A stretch of DNA of 29,723 bases from Syntrophomonas sp. UBA5314. Lineage in GTDB: Bacteria; Bacillota; Syntrophomonadia; Syntrophomonadales; Syntrophomonadaceae. Numbering within the stretch: the first letter of the stretch is position 1; each line of letters begins with the position of its first letter. The notes under the pieces were generated by a model. The model had not been told where the DNA came from and did no database searches. It saw nothing but the letters and a program-made list of their open reading frames with translations. Location of the stretch: assembly GCA_002410325.1 (NCBI GenBank), contig DHRK01000016.1, positions 1 to 29,723 on the forward strand. The letters run 5' to 3'. A program made the translations under genes and the position numbers. Below are positions 15,810 to 23,285 of the stretch, one piece after another.

Positions 15810-16298
15810 TTAAAGATAATTCTCCCCGGAGGCTTCATCGCTCTGCTCTTCTGCCACGTTTTTACGGTAATGGGTGCTGATGGCCACCTCGTCTATAACC
15901 TTTTGCTCCTCCAGGCTCAATTCATGCCGATATTCCTGCCATTCCTTTTCCCGCAGACGCTCCAGCGACTGGCTTTCTTTTTTCCTCTCCAAAAGCATCG
16001 TGCGGGCATTCTCCACCCGCTCCTCAGCTCTGGCCAGGCGCACTTGCATCTGCCTGACCTGTTTGTGCAACACCGGCAGGTATTCCCGGTGCATCAAAGC
16101 CTCTTGCGACATGGGCTGGGCCAAGCCCAGTTCTCGAACCCGATCCTCCAGACGGACCAGTTTGTTGTTTAGCTGAACCAGTTGTTCTTCCACGCGTTCC
16201 TTTTCGGCCATGCAGGCCTGCAGTTCTTCTCTGGCCACCTGCTCACGCCGCAGGCTGACATTTAGACTGGTCTGAAGACGGAATTTAAATGCTTTCAT
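15810..16298 (-). CDS. fliJ: FliJ, export ATPase central stalk/chaperone escort
   Basis: A 162-residue, highly charged, almost wholly helical protein predicted to form an antiparallel coiled coil. The N-terminus FKFRLQTSLNVSLRREQVAREEL is typical of FliJ. In the family it inserts in the FliI hexamer like the gamma subunit of F-ATPase and recycles export chaperones. Sequence conservation is low, so the call uses length, coiled-coil character and the position 10 bp after fliI. Confidence 0.92.
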   Translation of the reverse strand: MKAFKFRLQTSLNVSLRREQVAREELQACMAEKERVEEQLVQLNNKLVRLEDRVRELGLAQPMSQEALMHREYLPVLHKQVRQMQVRLARAEERVENARTMLLERKKESQSLERLREKEWQEYRHELSLEEQKVIDEVAISTHYRKNVAEEQSDEASGENYL

Positions 16299-16308
16299 GG
16301 CTTACACC

Positions 16309-17631
16309 TCATCTACGCAGGGCGTCTTCCAATCTCAACAGGGTGTCGTTAAAATCAGCTTCTTCGTAAACATTCTGCTTCAAGAAATCGTGGCATTTGT
16401 CTATCAGCATAAGTGCTTCATCAATTCGCGCATTGGAGCCCTTTTTGTAGGCTCCGATGTCAATAAGATCCCTGGCTTCCTCATAGGTGGAGAGAATCTG
16501 ACGAAAGCGCTTCGCCTGTTCCATGTGTTCAGGGCTGGAAATATCGATCATCACCCGGCTGATACTGTGGCCTATGTCGATGGCCGGATACATATTGCGG
16601 GTAGCCAGGGCGCGGCTCAATATCAAATGGCCGTCAACGATACCGCGAACCGCGTCGGTAATGGGTTCGTTCATATCATCGCCTTCTACCAGCACCGTAT
16701 AGAGGCCGGTTATACTCCCCTTTTCGGCGGTGCCCGCCCGCTCCAGCAGCCGGGGCAAAAGGGCGAATACGGAAGGTGTAAACCCCCTGGTGGCTGGCGG
16801 TTCGCCTATAGCCAGTCCCACTTCTCGCTGGGCCAGGGCAAAACGGGTCAATGAGTCCATCAAAAACAAAACATCCAGTCCCTGGTCGCGAAAGTATTCA
16901 GCAATGCTGGTGGCAACAAAAGCTCCCCGAAGCCTGATCAGGGCAGGCTGATCCGAGGTAGCCACTATTACCACCGATCTCTCAAGACCCGCATCCCCCA
17001 GGTCGCGCTCCAGGAATTCGCGAACCTCGCGTCCTCTCTCTCCAATCAGGGCAATCACATTAATATCTGCGTTGGTGTTGCGGGCAATCATTCCAATAAG
17101 GGTGCTCTTGCCTACCCCGCTGCCGGCAAAAAAGCCCATGCGCTGGCCCCGGCCTATGGTGGTTAATCCATCAATAGCTCTTACCCCCACCGATAGGACT
17201 TCCGCTATGCGGGTTCTTTTCAAGGGGTTGGGGGGCTGGTTCATAACCGGATAGTTTATCTCCGAATTAATTCGTCCTTTTCCATCCAGGGGCTGACCCA
17301 GTCCATCAAGCACCCGCCCCCGCAGCTCCATGCCTACTTTAACCCGCATGGTAGTTCCTGTGGCCAGCAGTTCGCTGCCCGGTCCAATACCTTCCAGTTC
17401 TCCCAGGGGCATTAAAAGGATGCGGTTGTTTCTAAAACCAACTACCTCCGAAGGAACCAGCTGGCGATCACTGGTTTGGATATAGCACAATTCTCCCAGG
17501 CTCAGGCGAGGTCCGGTAGCTTCCATAGTCAGTCCGATAACCTGTGATATCTTGCCCTTTAGCTGGCAGGTCTGCACCTTTTCAATGGTGTCTATCAGAC
17601 TGCCCAACTCAAATGTTTTCGCTGAAGTCAT
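16309..17631 (-). CDS. fliI: FliI, flagellar export ATPase
   Basis: A 440-residue F1-beta-like ATPase (from ATG 17631). The Walker A motif AGSGVGKS is at 169-176, the Walker B strand VLFLMD at 254-259, and the conserved ALIGERGREVREF and LTRFALAQREVGLAIGEPP segments are present. It powers early steps of export with FliH and FliJ. A TTG two codons further up (17637) also opens the frame, but the extended ribosome site AGGATGTGAT ends five bases before 17631, the spacing seen in other genes here. It overlaps the end of fliH by 23 bp, suggesting coupled translation of the stator and ATPase. Confidence 0.96.
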   Translation of the reverse strand: MTSAKTFELGSLIDTIEKVQTCQLKGKISQVIGLTMEATGPRLSLGELCYIQTSDRQLVPSEVVGFRNNRILLMPLGELEGIGPGSELLATGTTMRVKVGMELRGRVLDGLGQPLDGKGRINSEINYPVMNQPPNPLKRTRIAEVLSVGVRAIDGLTTIGRGQRMGFFAGSGVGKSTLIGMIARNTNADINVIALIGERGREVREFLERDLGDAGLERSVVIVATSDQPALIRLRGAFVATSIAEYFRDQGLDVLFLMDSLTRFALAQREVGLAIGEPPATRGFTPSVFALLPRLLERAGTAEKGSITGLYTVLVEGDDMNEPITDAVRGIVDGHLILSRALATRNMYPAIDIGHSISRVMIDISSPEHMEQAKRFRQILSTYEEARDLIDIGAYKKGSNARIDEALMLIDKCHDFLKQNVYEEADFNDTLLRLEDALRR

Positions 17632-18421
17632 CGGCAATCACATCCTGTAAGGCTTGTTCCACTTTGGCAATACGGGTGTCCAGCTGTGCGTCAACCACGC
17701 CCTGATCGCTCTCTATCACACACCCGCCTATTCCTACCCGGGCGTCAGCCACCAGAGCGTTGGCCAGATCCTGTTTTTCCATCTCCGACATTTCCTCTCT
17801 GGCCAGGCTGTCCAGAGCCGGTTCAATTTCCTCGGGATTTACATAAACCCGGAAATTGCCAGGTTGATCCAATAAATTTATAGCTTCCCGAATTACACTG
17901 ATAATAATTTGGGGATTGGTGTTTACCTCGGTACTGATAACCCGTTTTGCCACCGCAATAGCTAGACGAGCCATATCAGCCGTGCTTGACTCCAGCAATT
18001 TTACTTTGGTGCGCCGGGCTTCTTCAAGAATCTGCCGGCACTGTTCCATGGCCATCTGCCGGTCGGCTTCGATTTCCTGGTGGGCTTCCCGGAGCCCGTT
18101 CTCATAGCCTTCCTTTTGAGCTTGGATTCTTATTTCTTCAGCTTCCTTTTGCGCCTGGGTTCTCAAAACCTCGGCATCTTCCCGGGCATCGTCCAAAATG
18201 CTTCTGGCATCCTGGGCGGCCTTTTCCATCAGGTCCTTGACCATAGCCTCAGTTTCCATAACAATATTGGCCATCTCGTCTCTTATGCGCTCCGGATCAG
18301 GGCCCAAATCAGGGAGTGGATCGGCTTGGGGCATAACATCGAGCACAACCACCCGGGGGGGCGGACTGATTATAAGGGGCTCGGCCATGGTCAGATCAAA
18401 CCTTTTTATAACCTTAGACAA
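17609..18421 (-). CDS. fliH: FliH, peripheral stalk/regulator of the export ATPase
   Basis: With a TTG start at 18421 the protein has 270 residues. A Pro-rich N-terminal part is followed by a long charged helix (about 60-150, many Ala/Glu/Arg heptads) and a C-terminal domain similar to the V-ATPase E subunit (ADMARLAIAVAKRVISTEVN onward). FliH dimers bind FliI and tether it to the C ring. In-frame starts at ATG 18430 and GTG 18439 also exist; the TTG lies four bases after AGGAGATGAG, as in other genes here, and gives the typical FliH beginning M-S-K-V-I-K. It overlaps fliG by 8 bp and fliI by 23 bp. Confidence 0.92.
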   Translation of the reverse strand: MSKVIKRFDLTMAEPLIISPPPRVVVLDVMPQADPLPDLGPDPERIRDEMANIVMETEAMVKDLMEKAAQDARSILDDAREDAEVLRTQAQKEAEEIRIQAQKEGYENGLREAHQEIEADRQMAMEQCRQILEEARRTKVKLLESSTADMARLAIAVAKRVISTEVNTNPQIIISVIREAINLLDQPGNFRVYVNPEEIEPALDSLAREEMSEMEKQDLANALVADARVGIGGCVIESDQGVVDAQLDTRIAKVEQALQDVIADDFSENI

Positions 18422-19427
18422 TAATCTCATCTCCTCCACCCCGGGCCACTACTATCTCTCCGGTTTCTTCCAAACGACGGATAATGTTTACAATTCTCTG
18501 CTGGGCCTCTTCAACATCACGCAGTCGGACCGGGCCCATAAATTGAATGTCATCTTGAAGCATTTCCGAAGCCCGGCTGGACATGTTGCCGAATACCTTT
18601 TGGGTAACCTCACTGCTGGCGCCTTTCAAGGCCAGGGCCAGGTCGTGGGATTCAACCTCGCGCAAAACGCGTTGCACGGAGCGGTCATCTATCATGACAA
18701 TGTCTTCGAAAACAAACATCAATTTCTTGATCTGTTCGGCCAGTTCCGGATCCTGAACCTCCATGGCCTCCATAATGGTTTTTTCAGTGCTCCGGTCCAC
18801 CCGGTTCAAGATATCCACCACCGATTTGACGCCGCCGGCTATACTCATTTCCTGCGGAGCCAGTGAAGAGAGCTTCCTTTCCAGTACTCGCTCCACTTCC
18901 TTGATCACATCGGGGGAGGTTGTATCCATGAGAGCAATTCTTTTGGCAACATCCGACTGCCGGTCAGGAGGCAGGGCGGATAGTATCAAAGAAGCCTTTT
19001 CAGCCTCCAGATAAGCCAGAATCAGGGCGATAGTCTGGGGATGTTCCGACTGAATGAAATTCAATAGCTGCGACGGCTCGGTCTTGCGCATAAAATCGAA
19101 AGGCCGTACCTGCAGGGAAGCAGATATCCGGGACAAAATTTCTACGGTCTTGTCCGCTCCGTAGGCTTTTTCCAACACCTCTTTGGCGTAGTTGATGCCT
19201 CCCTGGCTTATGTATTGCTGGGCCAGACACATCTCAAAGAATTCCCGGTTAAGAGAGTCCAGCTTCTCCGTCGACACCTGGCGAACGCTGGCTATTTCAA
19301 GGGTAAGTTGTTCAACTTCCTCTTCACTCATAAACTGAAATATCCGGGCTGATTTTTCCGGTCCCAAGGCTATGAGAAAGTTGGCCGCCTTTTGCCGTCC
19401 CGTAAGAGGTTTTTTAGTTGTCGACAA
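18414..19427 (-). CDS. fliG: FliG, flagellar motor switch protein
   Basis: A 337-residue protein with N-terminal (FliF-binding), middle and C-terminal (torque) domains. The EHPQ motif is at 128-131, the Gly-Gly hinge at 198-199 and MFVF at 237-240. The torque helix region (about 260-295) keeps the alternating charged residues (Lys268, Lys277, Arg285, Glu288, Asp292-293) expected to face the stator. It starts at TTG with the ribosome site GGGGTGAG three bases upstream. It connects the MS ring to FliM. Nothing is missing. Confidence 0.97.
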   Translation of the reverse strand: MSTTKKPLTGRQKAANFLIALGPEKSARIFQFMSEEEVEQLTLEIASVRQVSTEKLDSLNREFFEMCLAQQYISQGGINYAKEVLEKAYGADKTVEILSRISASLQVRPFDFMRKTEPSQLLNFIQSEHPQTIALILAYLEAEKASLILSALPPDRQSDVAKRIALMDTTSPDVIKEVERVLERKLSSLAPQEMSIAGGVKSVVDILNRVDRSTEKTIMEAMEVQDPELAEQIKKLMFVFEDIVMIDDRSVQRVLREVESHDLALALKGASSEVTQKVFGNMSSRASEMLQDDIQFMGPVRLRDVEEAQQRIVNIIRRLEETGEIVVARGGGDEIIV

Positions 19428-19437
19428 ATCCTCACCC

Positions 19438-21057
19438 CTAATCTTCAGCCAACCAGGTCTTCAGGACATGAGCAGCGCTTTCCGGCTCACTATCCACCAG
19501 CTTGTCTATTTCTTCTTTTATCTTCATCTTTTCGCGTTCCTCGGGTGTCAAAGTCATATCGAATATATCCTCAATCCTCAACTCTTCATCAACTTCAGCT
19601 TCAAAGGGAACCGGTTCTTCCGCCACCTCTTTGGCGGCCTTTTTCTTGGATAACAACCAGAGCACAGCGATGACCGTCAAGGCCAGCAAGACCATAAAGA
19701 GAGGAACCAGCTTGGAATCCAGTATCTTATTCAACCATTCCATGCCGGTCGAGGTTTCCGGTTCTGCCTCGGGTGCAAAATCCATAAAGGCAACCGAGAT
19801 GCTGTCCTTCAACGCCACTTTTTGACCTTCTTGATTGTTTTCGATAAGTCCACAGGCGGTGGCTACCATACTGCGGATTTTATCAGTTTTTTCAACATCG
19901 GTGGCCCCCAGATTGACATCTTTGATCGCCTTATTGTTGACAATAATCGAAACTGTGAAGTGATCGTATTTCACATCACCCTGGGCATACTTGGTTTCGG
20001 TCTCGGTTTTACTCACTTCATAATTGGTCGTTTTGCTGCTTTTTTCAGTGGAGGAAGCTCCCCCGGTGGTGGTTTCAGTGTAAATCGGGACATTGGTGTC
20101 GGTCCCCGGAGTCCCGCTGGGGCCCGTGGAGCTGATTCCCGATTCCTTGGTAGTGCTTTCGCTTCTTACGTGCGAACCGTCTTCGTCGTTATAATATCGT
20201 TCCGCTTTTTCCTGTTTAGCATCAAAATTCAGTTCAGCGTTGACTCTTACCACAGCGTTGTCAGGCCCCAGGGTCTTATCAAGCATGCTCTGAATGGCCT
20301 GTTGTTTTTCTCTTTCAAACTCCTTTTTCATCAGCATCTGCTTTTGGACTTGTTCCGTGGAGCCCAGTTCTTCGGTAGGCAGATTGTCAGATAATAGAGT
20401 CCCATTTTGGTCAACTATAGCGACATTTTCTTTGGATAGCCCGTTCACGCTGTTGGCTATCAGGTTGACTATGGCCTGTACTTCTTTGGCAGTCAGGGTT
20501 TGACCATTTTTTATATTGACTACCACTGAAGCTTTGGCCTTTTCTTCCTTTTCGGAAAATAGGGTGGATTCAGGTATGGCCAGGTTAACTTTGGCCGCCT
20601 TGACCTTGTCCAGTCCCTGGATGGTTCTGGCCAGTTCACCCTGTAAAGCCATTTGATACTTCACCTTTTTGTCTGACTCGGTTTCCCCGAAATTGGTGGT
20701 TTGAAACAGCTCAAAACCCGATTCGCTCTGAGGCAGGTTGTCACCGGCCAGCTTGAGCCGGGTTGAATTCTTTTGTTCGGAAGGTACCAGGATGGTAGTG
20801 CCCTCTTGTCCTTCCTGAAGCTGGTATTTTATCTTGTATTCATCTAACTTGGTGGTAACCTGGGAGGCGGTTTTGGCGTCCAGCTCTGAATAGAGGACCT
20901 CGTAGGTGGCAGCAGTGCCCGAGGAGAGAATCACTATGGCCGCGACCACTAAAAGCGCAGCCCCAGCAAACAATACCTTTTGGTTTAAGCTCAGCTTGTT
21001 CCAAGCCTCAAGTATGGTGCTGCCCCATTGCTTGAGCCTTTCCATAAAAGTCGCCAT
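19438..21057 (-). CDS. fliF: FliF, MS-ring protein
   Basis: From ATG 21057 the protein has 539 residues. The first membrane helix is at about 28-47. The YscJ/FliF ring-building domain follows (starting VLYSELDAKTASQVTTKLDE), with its ring-building repeats. A Ser/Thr/Gly-rich loop (about 300-350) comes next, the second membrane helix is at about 445-465, and the cytoplasmic tail ends with the FliG-binding helix (DSEPESAAHVLKTWL). A TTG two codons upstream opens the frame but is too close to GTGAGG. The MS ring is the base on which export gate and C ring assemble. Confidence 0.97.
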   Translation of the reverse strand: MATFMERLKQWGSTILEAWNKLSLNQKVLFAGAALLVVAAIVILSSGTAATYEVLYSELDAKTASQVTTKLDEYKIKYQLQEGQEGTTILVPSEQKNSTRLKLAGDNLPQSESGFELFQTTNFGETESDKKVKYQMALQGELARTIQGLDKVKAAKVNLAIPESTLFSEKEEKAKASVVVNIKNGQTLTAKEVQAIVNLIANSVNGLSKENVAIVDQNGTLLSDNLPTEELGSTEQVQKQMLMKKEFEREKQQAIQSMLDKTLGPDNAVVRVNAELNFDAKQEKAERYYNDEDGSHVRSESTTKESGISSTGPSGTPGTDTNVPIYTETTTGGASSTEKSSKTTNYEVSKTETETKYAQGDVKYDHFTVSIIVNNKAIKDVNLGATDVEKTDKIRSMVATACGLIENNQEGQKVALKDSISVAFMDFAPEAEPETSTGMEWLNKILDSKLVPLFMVLLALTVIAVLWLLSKKKAAKEVAEEPVPFEAEVDEELRIEDIFDMTLTPEEREKMKIKEEIDKLVDSEPESAAHVLKTWLAED

Positions 21058-21078
21058 TATCAATCCTCACATTGCAAA

Positions 21079-21390
21079 TTACATTTGAATGCGCATAATT
21101 TCCTGGAATGCCTCAACTATTTTGTCTCTAACTTGGATGGTAAGCTGTAAAGCCAGATTTGCCTTTTCGTATGCCAGCATGGTGTTGTGTATGTAGCTTT
21201 CTTGTCCCATGGCAGTGAGAGCAGCGCTGGCCTGGGCGTCATTTTGAAGCGTTTGCACCTCCTCCAGGGCCCGGCTCAGATAATCACTGAAGGATAAATC
21301 CTGCCCGGTTTCCGTGGCAAGTCCTGCGCCGCCAGTCGAGTCCAGGCTTGCGCTGTTTTTCACTCCGGAAAGCAAAGCTTCCGCCTTCAT
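21079..21390 (-). CDS. fliE: FliE, MS ring-rod junction protein
   Basis: A 103-residue, secreted small rod adaptor. The family features FSDYLSRALEEVQTLQNDA (about 33-51) and the C-terminal AYEKANLALQLTIQVRDKIVEAFQEIMRIQM-type helix are complete. It connects the FliF ring to the proximal rod (FlgB). It is 13 bp after flgC and 21 bp before fliF, with ribosome site AGGAGGGG. Confidence 0.97.
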   Translation of the reverse strand: MKAEALLSGVKNSASLDSTGGAGLATETGQDLSFSDYLSRALEEVQTLQNDAQASAALTAMGQESYIHNTMLAYEKANLALQLTIQVRDKIVEAFQEIMRIQM

Positions 21391-21403
21391 TCAACAACCC
21401 CTC

Positions 21404-21853
21404 CTATTTGCCAATTTCCAAGGCTTTTAAGGCCATGGCCTTGATGCCGTCGATAACCTGAGCATTTGCCTGGTAGGATCTGGTGCTGGAGACCAAATTG
21501 ATCATTTCCTCCACGACATTGACATTGGGATAACTGACATAGCCCTCGGCATCGGCATCGGGATGACTTGGTTCATAAACCCTGCGTAAAGGGGCTTCGG
21601 CATCACTCAACGACCTTATTTCCTTCACCCGCACCCCGCCTGCAATGTTCATCTTTTCCCCCAGCAGGGCGGCAAAAGGAGACGGAGTTGGCTTTTTGGC
21701 TTCGAAAACCACCACTTGGCGGCGATAGGGACCTGCACCGTCGGCTGTTCTGGTACTTTCCGCATTGGCCAGGTTACTGGAGATGGTATCCATACGCAGG
21801 CGCTGGGCGGTCAGTCCAGAGGCACTTATATCCAAGGCGTCAAGAAAACCCAT
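21404..21853 (-). CDS. flgC: FlgC, proximal rod protein
   Basis: A 149-residue rod protein with the N-terminal signature ISASGLTAQRLRMDTISSN (9-27) and NLANAEST, and the C-terminal axial helix containing MINLVSSTRSYQANAQVI. The full length is present. It follows flgB after 6 bp and uses an AAGGAG ribosome site inside the end of flgB. The Asn-Leu-Ala-Asn motif and the two terminal helices form the coiled coil of rod subunits. Confidence 0.97.
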   Translation of the reverse strand: MGFLDALDISASGLTAQRLRMDTISSNLANAESTRTADGAGPYRRQVVVFEAKKPTPSPFAALLGEKMNIAGGVRVKEIRSLSDAEAPLRRVYEPSHPDADAEGYVSYPNVNVVEEMINLVSSTRSYQANAQVIDGIKAMALKALEIGK

Positions 21854-21859
21854 ATTCCG

Positions 21860-22282
21860 TTAACTCCTTCCCGTAATGGCCAAACGCAGCAGTTTTATTT
21901 CATGGGACATGCTTTGCGCCAAAGTATCATAGTAAAGTTCATTTTTGGTCCTTTTGGCCATCTCAACATCAATGTCGACATTGTTCCCATCATTTCTGTA
22001 ACTTTCATCATTTACCCGGATGAGCTCCGGCTGCAAATCCTGCCAGCTGCTTACCCCTCCGATCTGAATATGACGGGGATTGCTAATACTAAGTTTACCA
22101 TGATTTGTTTGACTATCCAGGACTTTTTTTAGTTTTTCTTCGAAAATTAATTCGCGGCGTTTAAAGTTTGGGGTATCTTCATTGGCGATATTGTCGGCAA
22201 TGATTGTGTCTCGATCAGAAGCGACATCCATCGCTCTATTTAATAAAGGTATGGTGGAAGAAGAGAAAATCTTTTCCAGCAA
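21860..22282 (-). CDS. flgB: FlgB, proximal rod protein; first gene of the fla operon
   Basis: From the TTG at 22282 the protein has 140 residues, the normal length. The rod signature NIANEDTPNFKRRE is at 31-44, and the C-terminal axial helix (LYYDTLAQSMSHEIKLLRLA) closes the protein. Earlier in-frame TTG (22297) and GTG (22291) codons are inside or in front of the ribosome site GGGGGTGAT (22295..22287), so the TTG four bases downstream is preferred. It is the first gene after the codY terminator and its upstream region should contain the operon promoter. Confidence 0.95.
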   Translation of the reverse strand: MLEKIFSSSTIPLLNRAMDVASDRDTIIADNIANEDTPNFKRRELIFEEKLKKVLDSQTNHGKLSISNPRHIQIGGVSSWQDLQPELIRVNDESYRNDGNNVDIDVEMAKRTKNELYYDTLAQSMSHEIKLLRLAITGRS

Positions 22283-22286
22283 AGGG

Positions 22287-22295
22287 ATCACCCCC
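22287..22295 (-). promoter_or_regulatory. Ribosome binding site deciding the flgB start
   Basis: GGGGGTGAT on the minus strand matches the 3' end of 16S rRNA over almost the entire extended Shine-Dalgarno, and ends four bases before TTG 22282. Upstream in-frame starts would overlap this site. Confidence 0.7.
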
Positions 22296-22314
22296 AAACA
22301 GGTATTTACCTTAT

Positions 22315-22345
22315 TTTATATAACACTTCATACTTCTACTAATAA
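22315..22345 (-). promoter_or_regulatory. Possible main promoter of the fla operon (weak match)
   Basis: In the AT-rich leader before flgB the minus strand has TATATAAAAT (22322..22313) as a -10 candidate. A TTATTA 17 bases further up (22345..22340) is only a partial -35 match. The element is correctly placed between the codY terminator and flgB, about 20-30 bases above the ribosome site. A SigD-type box was looked for and not seen in this gap. The call is tentative. Confidence 0.3.
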
Positions 22346-22401
22346 TTCCATAATTCCTTCTTCAATCACGCTAATTTCCAACATTTTTATAGATTTTCAG
22401 G

Positions 22402-22435
22402 AGAAAAAGAAAAGGCTAACCAAAATTGGTTAACC
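22402..22435 (-). terminator. Intrinsic terminator after codY
   Basis: GGTTAACC (22435..22428) and GGTTAGCC (22421..22414) form an 8-bp stem with one U:G wobble and a six-base loop, followed by TTTTCTTTTTCT (22413..22402). The wobble is pairable only in the minus-strand RNA, supporting termination of transcripts from topA-codY before the fla operon. It lies about 50 bp after the codY stop. Confidence 0.8.
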
Positions 22436-22449
22436 CGTTTCCTAGAATG

Positions 22450-22464
22450 AATTTCCATATAATT
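22450..22464. promoter_or_regulatory. Candidate CodY box between codY and flgB
   Basis: AATTTCCATATAATT agrees with the CodY consensus AATTTTCWGAAAATT at 12 of 15 positions. It lies 19 bp after the codY stop, above the terminator and about 170 bp upstream of flgB. In B. subtilis CodY represses the fla/che promoter, so a box here is biologically plausible, but AT-rich intergenic DNA gives such matches by chance. Confidence 0.35.
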
Positions 22465-22482
22465 CTTTGGATAATAGTACCT

Positions 22483-23265
22483 TTAGCGGCGTAATTCGTC
22501 AAACAAAAATTCGTTTAGGACCTTGATGTAAGTCCCTTTCATCCCCAGAGATCTCGACTCTATGACCCCGGCGCTTTCGAATTTACGCAGGGCGCTGACT
22601 ATGACTGAGCGGGTTATCCCTACTTTGTCGGCGATACGGCTGGCAACCAGCAGGCCTTCCGTCCCACTTAACTCGTTGATGATGTGTTCGATGGCTTCCC
22701 GCTCGGAATAGGATAGGGTGGCGAGGGCAATCTGCACCGACGCCTTTTTCCTCGCCTCCTCTTCTATGCGTTCAGCCCGCATGCGCATTATCTCATTCGC
22801 CACCACAATGGCTCCGTATTCGGCAAGAACGATATCCTCTTCCGTAAACGGCTCACTTTCGCGAAGCAGGATTAGGGTCCCAATTCGGCGCGCGCCTCCA
22901 AAAACTGGCGTGACCGACCAGAGCCGGTCGGCACAGCTGCACATTACGTTGGTGGGATTGAATATGCAGCGCCGGCCTTCCTCCACCCGTATGTTGTTTC
23001 TGGTTTCATGCATGTTCAACAATTCCCGGTTGAAACTTTCCGGGAACCTCTCGGCGTGGCTGACCAGTTCCTTGATTCCCGTGCATTGAACGCTGGGTAT
23101 AAAAGCATAGCCGCCGATCTGCCCGCGGCGTCCTACGATAAAAACGGCACATTCCAAGGTATCAGCCAAAACCTGAGCCATTTCGTAAAAGTCAACCGGA
23201 TTTCCTCCTATCTTTTGGAGGATGCGATTAATAGCCCGGGATTTTTCTAATAAAGTTCTTGGCAT
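22483..23265 (-). CDS. codY: CodY, nutrient-sensing global transcriptional regulator
   Basis: A 260-residue regulator with an N-terminal GAF-like effector domain (about 1-155), a helical linker, and a C-terminal winged helix-turn-helix. The region LLVASRIADKVGITRSVIVS (205-224) and SAGVIESRSLGMKGTYIKVLN (231-251) are nearly those of B. subtilis CodY, so DNA specificity should be similar. In Bacilli, branched-chain amino acids and GTP increase DNA binding. The effector domain is much more diverged: the segment corresponding to the isoleucine-binding loop has a one-residue difference in length and no obvious equivalent of Arg61. It has five cysteines, three of them as C100-x8-C109-x-C111. The ATG follows the GGGGGG ribosome site 20 bp after hslU. 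Confidence 0.95.
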   Translation of the reverse strand: MPRTLLEKSRAINRILQKIGGNPVDFYEMAQVLADTLECAVFIVGRRGQIGGYAFIPSVQCTGIKELVSHAERFPESFNRELLNMHETRNNIRVEEGRRCIFNPTNVMCSCADRLWSVTPVFGGARRIGTLILLRESEPFTEEDIVLAEYGAIVVANEIMRMRAERIEEEARKKASVQIALATLSYSEREAIEHIINELSGTEGLLVASRIADKVGITRSVIVSALRKFESAGVIESRSLGMKGTYIKVLNEFLFDELRR

Positions 23266-23285
23266 TCTTCATTCCCCCCTGCTGT

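Noticed and set aside
18414..18439. Frameshift or gene fusion at the fliG-fliH overlap
   Set aside because: Both proteins are of normal length and the overlap is explained by a downstream TTG start for fliH.
19822..20394. 190-codon plus-strand frame
   Set aside because: It lies wholly inside fliF and appears to be a by-product of its codon usage.
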